The position numbers were made by a program, and so were the translations under genes. DNA of 59,872 bases. Origin: an uncultured Burkholderiales bacterium (GTDB taxonomy: Bacteria > Pseudomonadota > Gammaproteobacteria > Burkholderiales > Burkholderiaceae_C). The DNA is taken from contig CAIOTD010000168.1 in the NCBI GenBank assembly GCA_903861115.1, positions 1-59,872 of the forward strand. Direction: 5' to 3'. Below are positions 17,351 to 26,365 of the stretch, piece by piece (position 1 is the first letter of the stretch; each line of letters starts with the position of its first letter). A model generated the notes under the pieces. It saw only the letters and a program-made list of their open reading frames with translations, was not told where the DNA came from and ran no database searches.

Positions 17351-19669
17351 TTAATTCGGTAAATTTAAAACGGATTTACTGAGAATATTGCGCTGAATTT
17401 CATTGCTACCTGCAAAAATTTTAGCGCCCATGGCATTGAAAAGTGGTGAAACCACATGCATATCGATGTCAGCACAATGTTCTTTGATGCATGCGTATTC
17501 CTGTGCGGCATCCATGAGCAAGAGGGCCAGACGCTCATAAGTTTCAGTGGACCAGATCTTAAGCATTGATATGCTCGCAGGCAACATCTCTCCTTTTTTC
17601 GCAATGGCAGCAAAGGTCGTATAAGCCGATATCAAGTCTTCGGTATCAAGCTGAAGATCAATGTATTTGGAACGAAAAATTGGGTCCTCAAACAAATTCA
17701 ATTTATGCGCAATTTTTTCCACTTGATGGATGGTATGTTGTGAATGCTTTGGACTGCCTGTGAACAAACGCTCAAAGCCAAGCAACGCCTTTGCAATCGT
17801 CCACCCCTCATTGATCTGACCGACAAGATTCTCAACGGGTACCAAAACATTGTCAAAGAAAACTTCACAAAAATCCGTTTCTCCCGCAATGTTCTCAATG
17901 GATCGAACTGTAATGCCTGGCGACTTCAAGTCCACCAATAAAAAACTAATCCCTGCTTGTTTTTTAACCGTTTTATCTGTTCGAACCAACATGAACATGT
18001 GCGTGCCGTCTAAGCCCCAAGTTGTCCAAATTTTTTGTCCATTGACCTTAAAGAAGTCCCCCTCTTGTATTGCACTGGTTTGAACAGCGGCCAAATCTGA
18101 ACCTGCATTGGGCTCAGAGTAACCTTGTGTCCAGATGTGCTCGCCCGCAAGAATTTTCGGCAAGAAACGCTTGATTTGCTCATCTGTTCCAAACCGCATC
18201 AAGATGGGACCCACCATCACGAGGCCTTGATCCGGACACCTTGCAACTCCCCACGACTCGGTCTCCTCAATATATGCAATTAGTTTTTCAGGCGAAAGCC
18301 CCATACCACCAAACTCTTTTGGCCAAGCGGGTGCAAGCCACCCCAAACGCGACAAGGTCAAGTACCACTCTTTTGACTCATCCCAATTTTGGCGATAAGG
18401 CAAGTAGCGGCGTTCTTCAGGGTAAAACTGCTTAAAAATACTTCGAACAACTTGTCTGAACGCATGGTCATCCAAAGTGTTCCAATCCACATTTTTTTCA
18501 AAATCAGTCAAACTAATACTGTCAGCGGAATGATGCGATGGTATGAGAAAAGTCGAGGTGAATTCTGAATACCTTTTTTTATGAAAAGATACATTGCCAA
18601 ATTGGGCACTTAAAAACATGGCTCTTTTAAAATACCGGCCTACATCATACTCATTGGTCGTACCAATGGCTCCGTGAAAATGTATTGCTGTTTTCGTGAG
18701 TCCTAAAGCCATGCTTGCACATCGAGCTTTCAATCGACTAACACAAGAACCTAAATATTTCGCATCCTCACCTTGATTCTCAAATTGACGAATCACATCT
18801 GAGAAAGAAAATTTTGAAAGCTCAAGCTCAATGAGTAAATCAACCATCCTGTGTTGAATGGCTTGATTGCTACCAATGGGCTTGGAAAACTGAATTCTTG
18901 TGCGCAAATACTCGCAAGTCATCTCCATGACCCGCTCTGATAAGCCAATCAGCTGAGCGCATTGAATCAAAATTGTTTTTTCTATTGCTTTTAAAATCAA
19001 ATTTAATACATCTTGCCCAGCGTGTAAGATATTCGCATTGGGCACATCGCAGGCTTTAAAAATAAGATCGTGGCTTTTTAAACCATCTACACCGCTACTA
19101 GAGAACCCATCAACACCTGCCGTGGTGACAGGTACCCAAACAACTGAACAGATCCCCTGCGCTTGCCCAACAACCAACCAGCCGTCAATCTCCGTGCCCG
19201 GGCGTAAAAACCGCTTGGCGCCATTTATTTGAACCAAAGAGCCATGCGTTGAAACAGTGGTCTTGATGTTTTGAGAAAAAACGTCGCCGACCTGCTCTTG
19301 TGCGGCCAAAGCAACGACCAAATCACCAGAGATAATTTTGGCCATCAATTCATTTCTGAGAGGCGTATCTCTCAACCCAAGAAGAACTTGAAGAGGTAAA
19401 AACGAAGCATCCCAAATTGGCTCAGGCAGTAATTCTTGTCCACAAACTTGAGCCATTGCACAAACGATACTTAAATCCAAGCCCAATCCACCGTTCTCTT
19501 CAGGTACACAGGCTCCCAACCAACCCATATCAGCAATTTCAGACCAAACTTTTCGATCGAACTCAAGTCCCCTTTTCTCTAAGTCGCGTCCACGCTTGCG
19601 TTGATCCTTGGCCTTTAAATACGTCAAGGCACTGTCTTGATAAATTTGAATTGAATCTTGATCGATCAC
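17351..19669 (-). CDS. Tandem fusion of two acyl-CoA dehydrogenases
   Basis: A 772-residue flavoprotein, twice the normal length. Residues 1 to about 370 form one acyl-CoA dehydrogenase unit (GWLGACVPEENGGLGLDLS ... HGAIGTTNEYDVGRYFKRA). About 395-772 form a second (GWLAPAWPKEFGGMGLSPE ... FAGSNEIQRNILSKSVLNLP). Only the second keeps the flavin motif SEPNAGSD (about 518-525) and GQKIWTTWG; the first lacks it. The catalytic Glu of the YEGTSE motif is replaced by Ala in the second unit. This mirrors heteromeric alpha2-beta2 dehydrogenases of steroid and dicarboxylate pathways (ChsE and PimC/PimD types), here joined in one chain. The substrate is probably bulky or branched, by inference. Confidence 0.88.
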   Translation of the reverse strand: MIDQDSIQIYQDSALTYLKAKDQRKRGRDLEKRGLEFDRKVWSEIADMGWLGACVPEENGGLGLDLSIVCAMAQVCGQELLPEPIWDASFLPLQVLLGLRDTPLRNELMAKIISGDLVVALAAQEQVGDVFSQNIKTTVSTHGSLVQINGAKRFLRPGTEIDGWLVVGQAQGICSVVWVPVTTAGVDGFSSSGVDGLKSHDLIFKACDVPNANILHAGQDVLNLILKAIEKTILIQCAQLIGLSERVMEMTCEYLRTRIQFSKPIGSNQAIQHRMVDLLIELELSKFSFSDVIRQFENQGEDAKYLGSCVSRLKARCASMALGLTKTAIHFHGAIGTTNEYDVGRYFKRAMFLSAQFGNVSFHKKRYSEFTSTFLIPSHHSADSISLTDFEKNVDWNTLDDHAFRQVVRSIFKQFYPEERRYLPYRQNWDESKEWYLTLSRLGWLAPAWPKEFGGMGLSPEKLIAYIEETESWGVARCPDQGLVMVGPILMRFGTDEQIKRFLPKILAGEHIWTQGYSEPNAGSDLAAVQTSAIQEGDFFKVNGQKIWTTWGLDGTHMFMLVRTDKTVKKQAGISFLLVDLKSPGITVRSIENIAGETDFCEVFFDNVLVPVENLVGQINEGWTIAKALLGFERLFTGSPKHSQHTIHQVEKIAHKLNLFEDPIFRSKYIDLQLDTEDLISAYTTFAAIAKKGEMLPASISMLKIWSTETYERLALLLMDAAQEYACIKEHCADIDMHVVSPLFNAMGAKIFAGSNEIQRNILSKSVLNLPN

Positions 19670-19687
19670 AACAATATCTTTCCGTCA

Positions 19688-20908
19688 TCAAATGACTTTT
19701 TGAAGCCTTAAATCATCAACCTGTGATTGATTAAAATTCAGCAACTCTTTGAGTATTTCCTGTGTATGCTGCCCAAGTGTAGGGGGCGCCAAATCATAAA
19801 CATTGGGGGTTTCAGAAAAATTGATCGGGTTTGCAATTTGAGGGATCTTTCCGAGTGTTGAATGATCCATTTCAAACTGAACGCTTCGGTGCTTAATTTG
19901 AGGATCACTGAACACGTCGGCAAACTCATTGATGGGCCCACTTGGAACGCCAGATCGCTCAAACGATGTGTACCAAAAGTCCAGCGTATTGCTTTTGATC
20001 ACCTGTTCAAGCTGAGGAATTAAGGCGTCTTTGTTTTTAACGCGCATTTGATTGGTTTTGAATCTGTCATCAAGAGGCAAATGAGCCAAGCCAAGCACTT
20101 CACAAAATTTGATGAATTGACTGTCATTGCCGACCGTGACCATGATGGTTCCATCTGAACACTCAAAGGATTGATAAGGACAAGTGATTGGAGAGGCATT
20201 GCCCAAACGTTTAGGCTGCTCACCCGAGACCAAATACATCATGCCTAAATGCGACAAGGATGCCACTTGGGCATCAAACAAGGCCAAGTCAATGTGCTGC
20301 CCTCTATTTGAAACGGCGTCGCGATGTCTCAAAGCAGCAAGAATTGCACACACGGCATAAAAGCCGGCCGTGATATCGCCGATCGCAAATCCAGTTCTCA
20401 CCGGACCGCCTCCGGCATCGGTATCGGCTTTGCCTGTGATACTCATCAAACCGCTCATGGCTTGAAAAATCGGATCGTAACCAGGTCGGTGGCTGTAAGG
20501 GCCACTTTGACCAAATCCACTGATTGAGCAATAAATTAGTTTCGGATTGATAGATTTCAAAGAAGCGTAATCCAGGCCAAAGCGTTCTAAATCTTTGGGC
20601 TTGAAATTCTCAACCAAAACATCGGATTGTTTGACCAAGGCCTTAATGATGTCTTGACCTGAAGTCGAAGAAATATCAAGGGTGATCGATTTTTTTCCTC
20701 GGTTCATCGCGATGAAAGAGGATGTTTCCTGGGTGGCTTGTCCCGTTGTATCTGTCAAAGGAATGCCTTGATAGCGAACATCATCGCCTTTAGACGGTCT
20801 TTCGACTTTAATGACTTCTGCACCAAAATCAGCCAACATCTGGGTAGCCCAAGGACCTGAGAAAACTCGGCTCAAGTCCAACACCCTGATTCCATTTAAG
20901 CTACTCAT
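19688..20908 (-). CDS. CaiB/BaiF family CoA-transferase (first)
   Basis: A 406-residue family III CoA-transferase, which moves CoA between carboxylic acids through an Asp-linked anhydride. Seen: VLDLSRVFSGPWATQMLADFG, cited here as SRVFSGPWATQMLADFGA, EVIKVERP, MNRGKKSITLD, and the catalytic Asp D145 in RPGYDPIFQAMSG. GGGPVRTGFAIGDITAG is the usual second signature. It sits 18 bases upstream of the fused dehydrogenase gene, so it probably activates that enzyme's substrate. It is closely related in layout to the second transferase at 22368-23588, but only moderately similar in sequence. Confidence 0.93.
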   Translation of the reverse strand: MSSLNGIRVLDLSRVFSGPWATQMLADFGAEVIKVERPSKGDDVRYQGIPLTDTTGQATQETSSFIAMNRGKKSITLDISSTSGQDIIKALVKQSDVLVENFKPKDLERFGLDYASLKSINPKLIYCSISGFGQSGPYSHRPGYDPIFQAMSGLMSITGKADTDAGGGPVRTGFAIGDITAGFYAVCAILAALRHRDAVSNRGQHIDLALFDAQVASLSHLGMMYLVSGEQPKRLGNASPITCPYQSFECSDGTIMVTVGNDSQFIKFCEVLGLAHLPLDDRFKTNQMRVKNKDALIPQLEQVIKSNTLDFWYTSFERSGVPSGPINEFADVFSDPQIKHRSVQFEMDHSTLGKIPQIANPINFSETPNVYDLAPPTLGQHTQEILKELLNFNQSQVDDLRLQKVI

Positions 20909-20935
20909 TGAAATCCCTTGAATGTGATCAACATA

Positions 20936-21541
20936 TCAGCCTTCAACGGGCAATGTATTTTGTACACTGGGACGCTTCTCGATTGCAGCGTACCACTCAG
21001 CCAGTTTTGAAGCTTTGCTTCGCCAACCAAGGGCTTCAAATCGATAATCCAAATACCCCAATGCACAAACGACCGCCACAATACCAATCGTAAAACCAGA
21101 GGAGCGAATAGCCTCGACCTCTTTTTCTAGCACGTCCAAAGTTGCCATCACTTTTAACTCAAAGGCCGCCATGAGTGAGTCAAGTGGGACAACCCTTTCT
21201 CTTTCATTTCTCCATAAAATCAATGCATCTAACAAACCGTCCCCTAGTGCGTGCCAGCGAAGAGCTTGCCATTTTTCGTTTTGACCAGACGGGAACAATG
21301 TACCCTTGTACAAATCATTTAGGTATTCACAAATAACCACTGAATCAAATAGCTTTGTTCCATCACTTAAAACAAGTGTCGGAATTTTGGACAAAGGATT
21401 GTCAACCATCAAGGCCTTGTTGGGCTGCGTCATGGCGGCAACGGAGCGCACCAATTCAATATCTTTTGCCGCGTGAAGCTCCTCTATGAGAATCATCACT
21501 TTTCGGACATACGGTGATTTTGGGGACCAATGTAATTTCAT
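20936..21541 (-). CDS. Glutathione S-transferase family protein
   Basis: 201 residues. The N-terminal thioredoxin-like domain (1-75) has SPKSPYVRKVMILIEE, NPLSKIPTLVL with the cis-proline, and DGTKLFDSVVICEYL, the glutathione gamma-Glu site. An all-helical C-terminal half follows (about 85-201). It lies inside the catabolic operon between a CoA-transferase and a crotonase. GSTs in such settings act as isomerases or in thioether cleavage, but nothing here fixes the role. Confidence 0.87.
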   Translation of the reverse strand: MKLHWSPKSPYVRKVMILIEELHAAKDIELVRSVAAMTQPNKALMVDNPLSKIPTLVLSDGTKLFDSVVICEYLNDLYKGTLFPSGQNEKWQALRWHALGDGLLDALILWRNERERVVPLDSLMAAFELKVMATLDVLEKEVEAIRSSGFTIGIVAVVCALGYLDYRFEALGWRSKASKLAEWYAAIEKRPSVQNTLPVEG

Positions 21542-21558
21542 TTTTTTGACTTTTTCTG

Positions 21559-22335
21559 TTAACGACCAACAAATTGAGGAAGGCGCTTTTCCTTGAATGC
21601 ATTTTGAGCCTCTTTGGCGTCATCGGTTTTAGATATTTGCGCGGTCATATCTTGTTCATAGCGATAACCATCGCGCAAACTCAAATCCTCCACGACGTTC
21701 AACGTGTGCTTGATCATTTTTGTGGAAATGGGACTCTTTGCTGCGATGGTTGCGGCAAGTTCTAATGCCTTGCTCATTAACTCCTCTTGAGGAACACAAA
21801 ACTCTATCACCCCAAGACGTAGCAATTCTTTTGCATCCACTCTATAACCGGTCAACGCCATTCGCCTTAATCTCGAATGACTAAATAAACGCTCTGCGTG
21901 CTTGCATCCGCCAAGCAAGCCAACGTCAACCTCTGGCAAACCCACGGTGGCATTTTCAGAAGCCAACAAAATATCACTCGAAGCGATCATGGCCATGCCA
22001 GAGCCCAACGCAGCGCCATTGATCGCGGCGATCACAGGCTTGGTGCACTCACGGATGGCATGAAAACACTCCCGAGTTCTTCGCGAATGAGCCGTCAAAT
22101 CTCCTGGGCCTTTGATATTTTGTGCTCTTGCCTTCAGATCCGCTCCAGCACAAAACACCTTTCCCTTGGCCGTCAGCACCACCACCCTCACGTCATCAAT
22201 CTCAGAGATTTGATCCAATGCATGGGTGAGCTCATCATTCAATGTTCGCGTCAACGCATTGACAGGTGGGCTGTTCATCGTGAGCACCGCCACATGATCC
22301 CTGACGGAGACCTCTAACTCTTTATATTCAAACAT
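21559..22335 (-). CDS. Enoyl-CoA hydratase/isomerase (crotonase) family protein
   Basis: 258 residues. The oxyanion-hole segments KVFCAGADLKARA and AAINGAALGSGMAMI are clear, as is the PEVDVGL segment holding the second acid residue. The first catalytic Glu of true enoyl-CoA hydratases (in GGGCELA, rat E144) is replaced: NGAALGSGMAMIAS has Ala there. The glycine-rich loop is also altered (GLLGGCKHAERL). It may thus be an isomerase, hydrolase or lyase rather than a hydratase. It is seventeen bases upstream of the GST gene in the same operon. Confidence 0.88.
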   Translation of the reverse strand: MFEYKELEVSVRDHVAVLTMNSPPVNALTRTLNDELTHALDQISEIDDVRVVVLTAKGKVFCAGADLKARAQNIKGPGDLTAHSRRTRECFHAIRECTKPVIAAINGAALGSGMAMIASSDILLASENATVGLPEVDVGLLGGCKHAERLFSHSRLRRMALTGYRVDAKELLRLGVIEFCVPQEELMSKALELAATIAAKSPISTKMIKHTLNVVEDLSLRDGYRYEQDMTAQISKTDDAKEAQNAFKEKRLPQFVGR

Positions 22336-22367
22336 GTTTTGCCTATCAAAGTTTTAACTGTAATTGC

Positions 22368-23588
22368 TTAAATGACACGGTCTTTGCTTAAGTTTTGGAT
22401 TTCCTCATCAGAAAAGCCCAAGTCACTCAATATTTTGACGGTATGCTGCCCCAGAAGCGGTGGCGCTTGGTCGACTTTGATGCTTGCATTTTTAAAGTGA
22501 AACGGCGTCATCACCTGGGAGACTTTGCCTGAGACTGGATGATCCAACTGTCTGACCATTTTTCGGTGAACAATTTGTGGATCATTCAAAGCCTCGGCAA
22601 CAGAGTTGATTGGCCCACAAGGCACCTCTGCGGACTCCATTTTCTCTGTCCAAAATGCACGCGTATTTTTAAGAAATGCAGCGTCAAGGTGAGGCCTCAA
22701 TTCGAGTTGGTTTTTGACCCTGAGTGCGTTCGTTTTGAACCGGTCGTCCACCGATAACTCCGGCAAACCCAAGGCGTTGCAAAGGCTCACAAATTGACCA
22801 TCATTGCCAACCGCCAACACCACCTGTCCATCAGAGCACTTAAAAACATCTTGAGGTTGTATATTGGGGTGCGCGTTGCCCCCTCTGACTGGCGTTTTTC
22901 CCGTCATCAGAAAATTCATCGCTTGATTAGAGAGCAAACCCACCTGTACATCCAACATTGACATGTCGATGTACTCACCCTCCCCCGTGACCTCGCGGTT
23001 AGAGAGCGCGGCCAATATACCAATCGTGGCATAACTCCCAGTAATCAAATCGATGATAGGAATGCCTACCTTTTGCGGGCCACCACCAGGATTTTGATCC
23101 TTCTCGCCCGTGACACTCATCAACCCCCCCATGGCTTGAATTAAAAAATCATAGGCCAAGTGACTTGATTTTGGTCCTGTTTGACCAAAACCGGTGATCG
23201 AGCAATAAATTATTTTTTCGTTGACTTTTTTTATACTTTCATAATCCAAGTTGTAACGCTCAAGGGTTCCAACCTTGTAATTTTCCAAAATGATATCCGC
23301 TTCTTTTGCCAACGCCCTAATAATTTCTTGACCTTTGGGTTGGGAGATATCGACCGTGATGGATTCTTTCCCTCGATTGACGCCTAAGTAATAGCCAGAT
23401 TCTTTTGAGTTTTCACCGTTTTCATCCTTTAAAAAAGGAGGCCCCCAGGCTCTGGTATCGTCCCCAGCGCCTGGCCTTTCGACCTTGATCACTTGAGCGC
23501 CCAAATCTGCCAATATCTGACCAGACCAAGGACCGGCGAGAACCCTGCTTAAATCCAAAACTTTGATGTGCGATAGTAAGTGCTTCAA
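22368..23588 (-). CDS. CaiB/BaiF family CoA-transferase (second)
   Basis: 406 residues. Seen: VLDLSRVLAGPWSGQILADLG, cited as RVLAGPWSGQILADLGAQ, VIKVERPGAGDDTRAWGPPF, VNRGKESITVD, and the catalytic Asp D147 in HLAYDFLIQAMGG. GGGPQKVGIPIIDLITG follows. The family includes succinyl-CoA, oxalate and carnitine transferases; the acid handled here is unknown. It lies between the acyl-CoA dehydrogenase and crotonase genes (32-base gap to the latter). A 74-base spacer separates it from the dehydrogenase gene upstream. Confidence 0.93.
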   Translation of the reverse strand: MKHLLSHIKVLDLSRVLAGPWSGQILADLGAQVIKVERPGAGDDTRAWGPPFLKDENGENSKESGYYLGVNRGKESITVDISQPKGQEIIRALAKEADIILENYKVGTLERYNLDYESIKKVNEKIIYCSITGFGQTGPKSSHLAYDFLIQAMGGLMSVTGEKDQNPGGGPQKVGIPIIDLITGSYATIGILAALSNREVTGEGEYIDMSMLDVQVGLLSNQAMNFLMTGKTPVRGGNAHPNIQPQDVFKCSDGQVVLAVGNDGQFVSLCNALGLPELSVDDRFKTNALRVKNQLELRPHLDAAFLKNTRAFWTEKMESAEVPCGPINSVAEALNDPQIVHRKMVRQLDHPVSGKVSQVMTPFHFKNASIKVDQAPPLLGQHTVKILSDLGFSDEEIQNLSKDRVI

Positions 23589-23662
23589 TTGTTGCCTTTA
23601 TGATTGTGTTTGTTATTCGCTTTTATTGAGCGCTTGAATTGATGTGTATGATTGCACAGTCC

Positions 23663-24856
23663 CTAGTATGACCGCTCTAGACCCAAAACGTGTTGTGCAA
23701 TATAAGCCAAAATCATATTTGTAGAAATTGGTGCAATTTGATAGAGACGACTCTCTCGCCACTTTCGCTCCAATTCATACTCCTTGGCAAATGAATATCC
23801 ACCAAGCGTCTGCATGGCCACATCAGCCGCCTTGAACGCAGCCTCTGAAGCCACCAACTTCGCTATATTTGCAGCCTCGCCACACTCTTGTTTGGCATCA
23901 AACAAGGCTGCGGCCTTGCGACACATCGTATCGGCCACTTCTAACTCTATGTGCGCTCTTGCCAAAGGAAATTGGACACCTTGGTTCTTGCCAATACTTC
24001 GGCCAAATACGGTTCGATTGTTTGCATAGTTCACCGCATGGTTCAAGCACCAACGACCATCTCCTACGGCTTCAGTACCGACCAAAATACGCTCAGCATT
24101 CATGCCGTCTAAAATATATTTAAATCCTTTTCCCTCTTGTCCGATTAAATTCTCAGCTGGCACGCGAAGCTGATCAAAAAAAACCTCCGTTGCACCATGA
24201 TTGATCATGGCATCTATTGGACGAATCTCTACACCTCGACCAAGACTTTCCTTCAAGTCGACAATAAAAACAGATAAGCCATCCGTTTTTTTAACCACCT
24301 CACCAAGGGGTGTCGTTCTGGCCAATAAAAGCATCAAGTCTGAGTGCAAGGCTCTTGAGGTCCAAACCTTTTGGCCACTCACCACATAGTGATCCCCTTG
24401 TTTGATGGCCATGGTCTTTAAACTCGTTGTGTCTGAACCCGAAGTGGGCTCGGTCACACCAAACGCTTGCAAACGCAACTCACCGCTGGCAATTTTTGGA
24501 AGATAGTGATTTTTCTGCGCGTCACTTCCGTGTCTCAGCAAGGTGCCCATGATGTACATCTGGGCGTGTCCTTGACTGGCCACGCAACCACTTGCATTGA
24601 TTTCCTCCAAAATAACTGCGGCGGCCCTGATGGGCAACCCTGAACCACCATACTCCTCGGGGATCAAGGAAGCCAGAAATCCCGCTTTCGTGAGCGCTTC
24701 GATGAATTCAGTTGGATAGCTTGAATCATCTTCCAGCGCTCTCCAATAGCTTCCAGGAAACTGAGCACAAATGCGCTGAACAGCATCCCTAAGCTCAGGA
24801 TAGTCTCGCCCCAAGGGCATTGAAACTTCGTCGTCATTGTTATTTAAATTCAACAT
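23663..24856 (-). CDS. Acyl-CoA dehydrogenase family protein
   Basis: A 397-residue single-unit flavoprotein that oxidises an acyl-CoA to the 2-enoyl-CoA. Seen: GFLASLIPEEYGGSGLPIR, the flavin/substrate motif VTEPTSGSDTTSLKT, QKVWTSRALHSDLMLLLAR and TLGGYSFAKEYELERKWRES. The usual C-terminal catalytic motif YEGTSEIQ is replaced by APISTNMI, as in a common Burkholderiales subgroup, so the base must lie elsewhere or the reaction differs. Its start is 3 bases from the stop of the MmgE/PrpD gene, so the pair is coupled. Confidence 0.91.
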   Translation of the reverse strand: MLNLNNNDDEVSMPLGRDYPELRDAVQRICAQFPGSYWRALEDDSSYPTEFIEALTKAGFLASLIPEEYGGSGLPIRAAAVILEEINASGCVASQGHAQMYIMGTLLRHGSDAQKNHYLPKIASGELRLQAFGVTEPTSGSDTTSLKTMAIKQGDHYVVSGQKVWTSRALHSDLMLLLARTTPLGEVVKKTDGLSVFIVDLKESLGRGVEIRPIDAMINHGATEVFFDQLRVPAENLIGQEGKGFKYILDGMNAERILVGTEAVGDGRWCLNHAVNYANNRTVFGRSIGKNQGVQFPLARAHIELEVADTMCRKAAALFDAKQECGEAANIAKLVASEAAFKAADVAMQTLGGYSFAKEYELERKWRESRLYQIAPISTNMILAYIAQHVLGLERSY

Positions 24857-24859
24857 TTT

Positions 24860-26308
24860 TTACTTTTGTTTAAAATTGAAAAGTGGACGGATGCTTTTCA
24901 TATCCTGAAGATCGACGAGTTGTTCATACAACCCAATGGCTTCAGATTCTCGGCCCTTTAAACCGCCATAACTGCAACAGTCTAAAAATTTTTCTTTCAG
25001 TGCGTCTTTTGTCAATGGCAAAAAAGCGTTTCCTCTTGGAAATCTAATATCACCTGAATCAATGACTTGTCCATTTTTTAAATGGATCACCACTCGATCG
25101 TTGAGTGAAAAGGCAGGATCAATTGGACACTTGGTATCAACTAAATCGACCTCAACTCTTTTCATAAGTTCTTGCACCTCACTCAACTGAACAAAAGCAT
25201 CGGTGAGCTCAGCCAGACCCACCTTCCCCACCAACAAGGCACAGGCCACCGAAAACTCCAAACTGAACTTTGCCTCTAAACCATTTTGTGGCAGATGATT
25301 TCTCAACATAGAAGCTTGTGCTGGGCCTATAAAAGCTTGAACCTTCAGAACCGCCTCATGACCCAATCCATGACTCTTCACTGCATCCAACACGCCGTCC
25401 ACGACACGATGCGCAGAGTAGCAGATGGGGTACTGCTTAATGGATACCCTTGAGCCTGCAATTCTTGAAGTGCTTAAACAACTTGCCGGACTGTCCAAAT
25501 CGACTTGTCCCTTTGGAGATATTGCATTTAGAAATCCAGCGGGCGACTCGAATACAGCACTTGAAGCGGTCATGCCAGTTTTTGCATGCATCACGGCCTC
25601 AATCGCATTGGAGACAGCACGGCCCGCCTGCATGGGCTTGGACATCGAGCCAAAGTTGGCGGTCAACCCTGAAGCCATGCTGGCCGCCAATGAAATGGCA
25701 TGGGTTGATTGCTTGGCGTTCAATCGGTAGAGGTGTGCAACCGCCGCAGCGCACGCAACTGTGCCCAAAACGGCGGTTGGGTGCCAGCCCTTTAAATGGT
25801 ATTGATCGCTCTCGCGACTCAACAACTCAGCCCAAACCTCATAACCCACCCAGTAGGCTTGCAGGACTTGCTCGCCTGATGCATCCACTGCATGGCCGAC
25901 TGCAAAAACCGCGGGCCCCAACACCACACTTGGATGACCCGAAAGGGCTACATCATCGTAGTCCAAGGCATGTCCAAGCGTTGCATTTAAGAATCCGGCG
26001 TCTTGGGGTCTTAGATACGCGTCAAAGACTGGCACAGGAGAGAAGCGCTCAAAGTTGGATGCCTCTTCATTGATTGCCTTGTTGACAGCGCCTTGCTCTT
26101 TGAAAAAATTAAACAACATGGCCGCTACAGGCTCATTCTTTCCAGCAAACATTGTGGCGACCGTATCGGCCAGACCCATTTTGATGATTTCAAACGCCTC
26201 GCGCCTTTGAGCTTGCAGCTTTGGGGTTTCAACAGCGCCCGCGCCCAGAGAAAAAAATGGTTGGCTGATGAACTGCCCCAATTCAGCAGATAATCCCAAT
26301 CGGTTCAT
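24860..26308 (-). CDS. MmgE/PrpD family protein
   Basis: 482 residues. The family holds 2-methylcitrate dehydratase (PrpD), cis-aconitate decarboxylase and iminodisuccinate epimerase, all acting on branched or tricarboxylic acids. Seen: the helical N-terminal domain with LNATLGHALDYDDVALSGHPS, cited as GHALDYDDVALSGHPS, GWHPTAVLGTVACAAA, and a C-terminal alpha/beta domain. With CoA-transferases and dehydrogenases beside it, a branched dicarboxylic or tricarboxylic substrate is plausible, but that is inference. It is followed after 3 bases by the acyl-CoA dehydrogenase gene. Confidence 0.9.
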   Translation of the reverse strand: MNRLGLSAELGQFISQPFFSLGAGAVETPKLQAQRREAFEIIKMGLADTVATMFAGKNEPVAAMLFNFFKEQGAVNKAINEEASNFERFSPVPVFDAYLRPQDAGFLNATLGHALDYDDVALSGHPSVVLGPAVFAVGHAVDASGEQVLQAYWVGYEVWAELLSRESDQYHLKGWHPTAVLGTVACAAAVAHLYRLNAKQSTHAISLAASMASGLTANFGSMSKPMQAGRAVSNAIEAVMHAKTGMTASSAVFESPAGFLNAISPKGQVDLDSPASCLSTSRIAGSRVSIKQYPICYSAHRVVDGVLDAVKSHGLGHEAVLKVQAFIGPAQASMLRNHLPQNGLEAKFSLEFSVACALLVGKVGLAELTDAFVQLSEVQELMKRVEVDLVDTKCPIDPAFSLNDRVVIHLKNGQVIDSGDIRFPRGNAFLPLTKDALKEKFLDCCSYGGLKGRESEAIGLYEQLVDLQDMKSIRPLFNFKQK

Positions 26309-26365
26309 AGAAGTCCTTCGTAAAGCTTTGCTTGAATGATTTAACGGCTCAAGTTGGGATCATTT

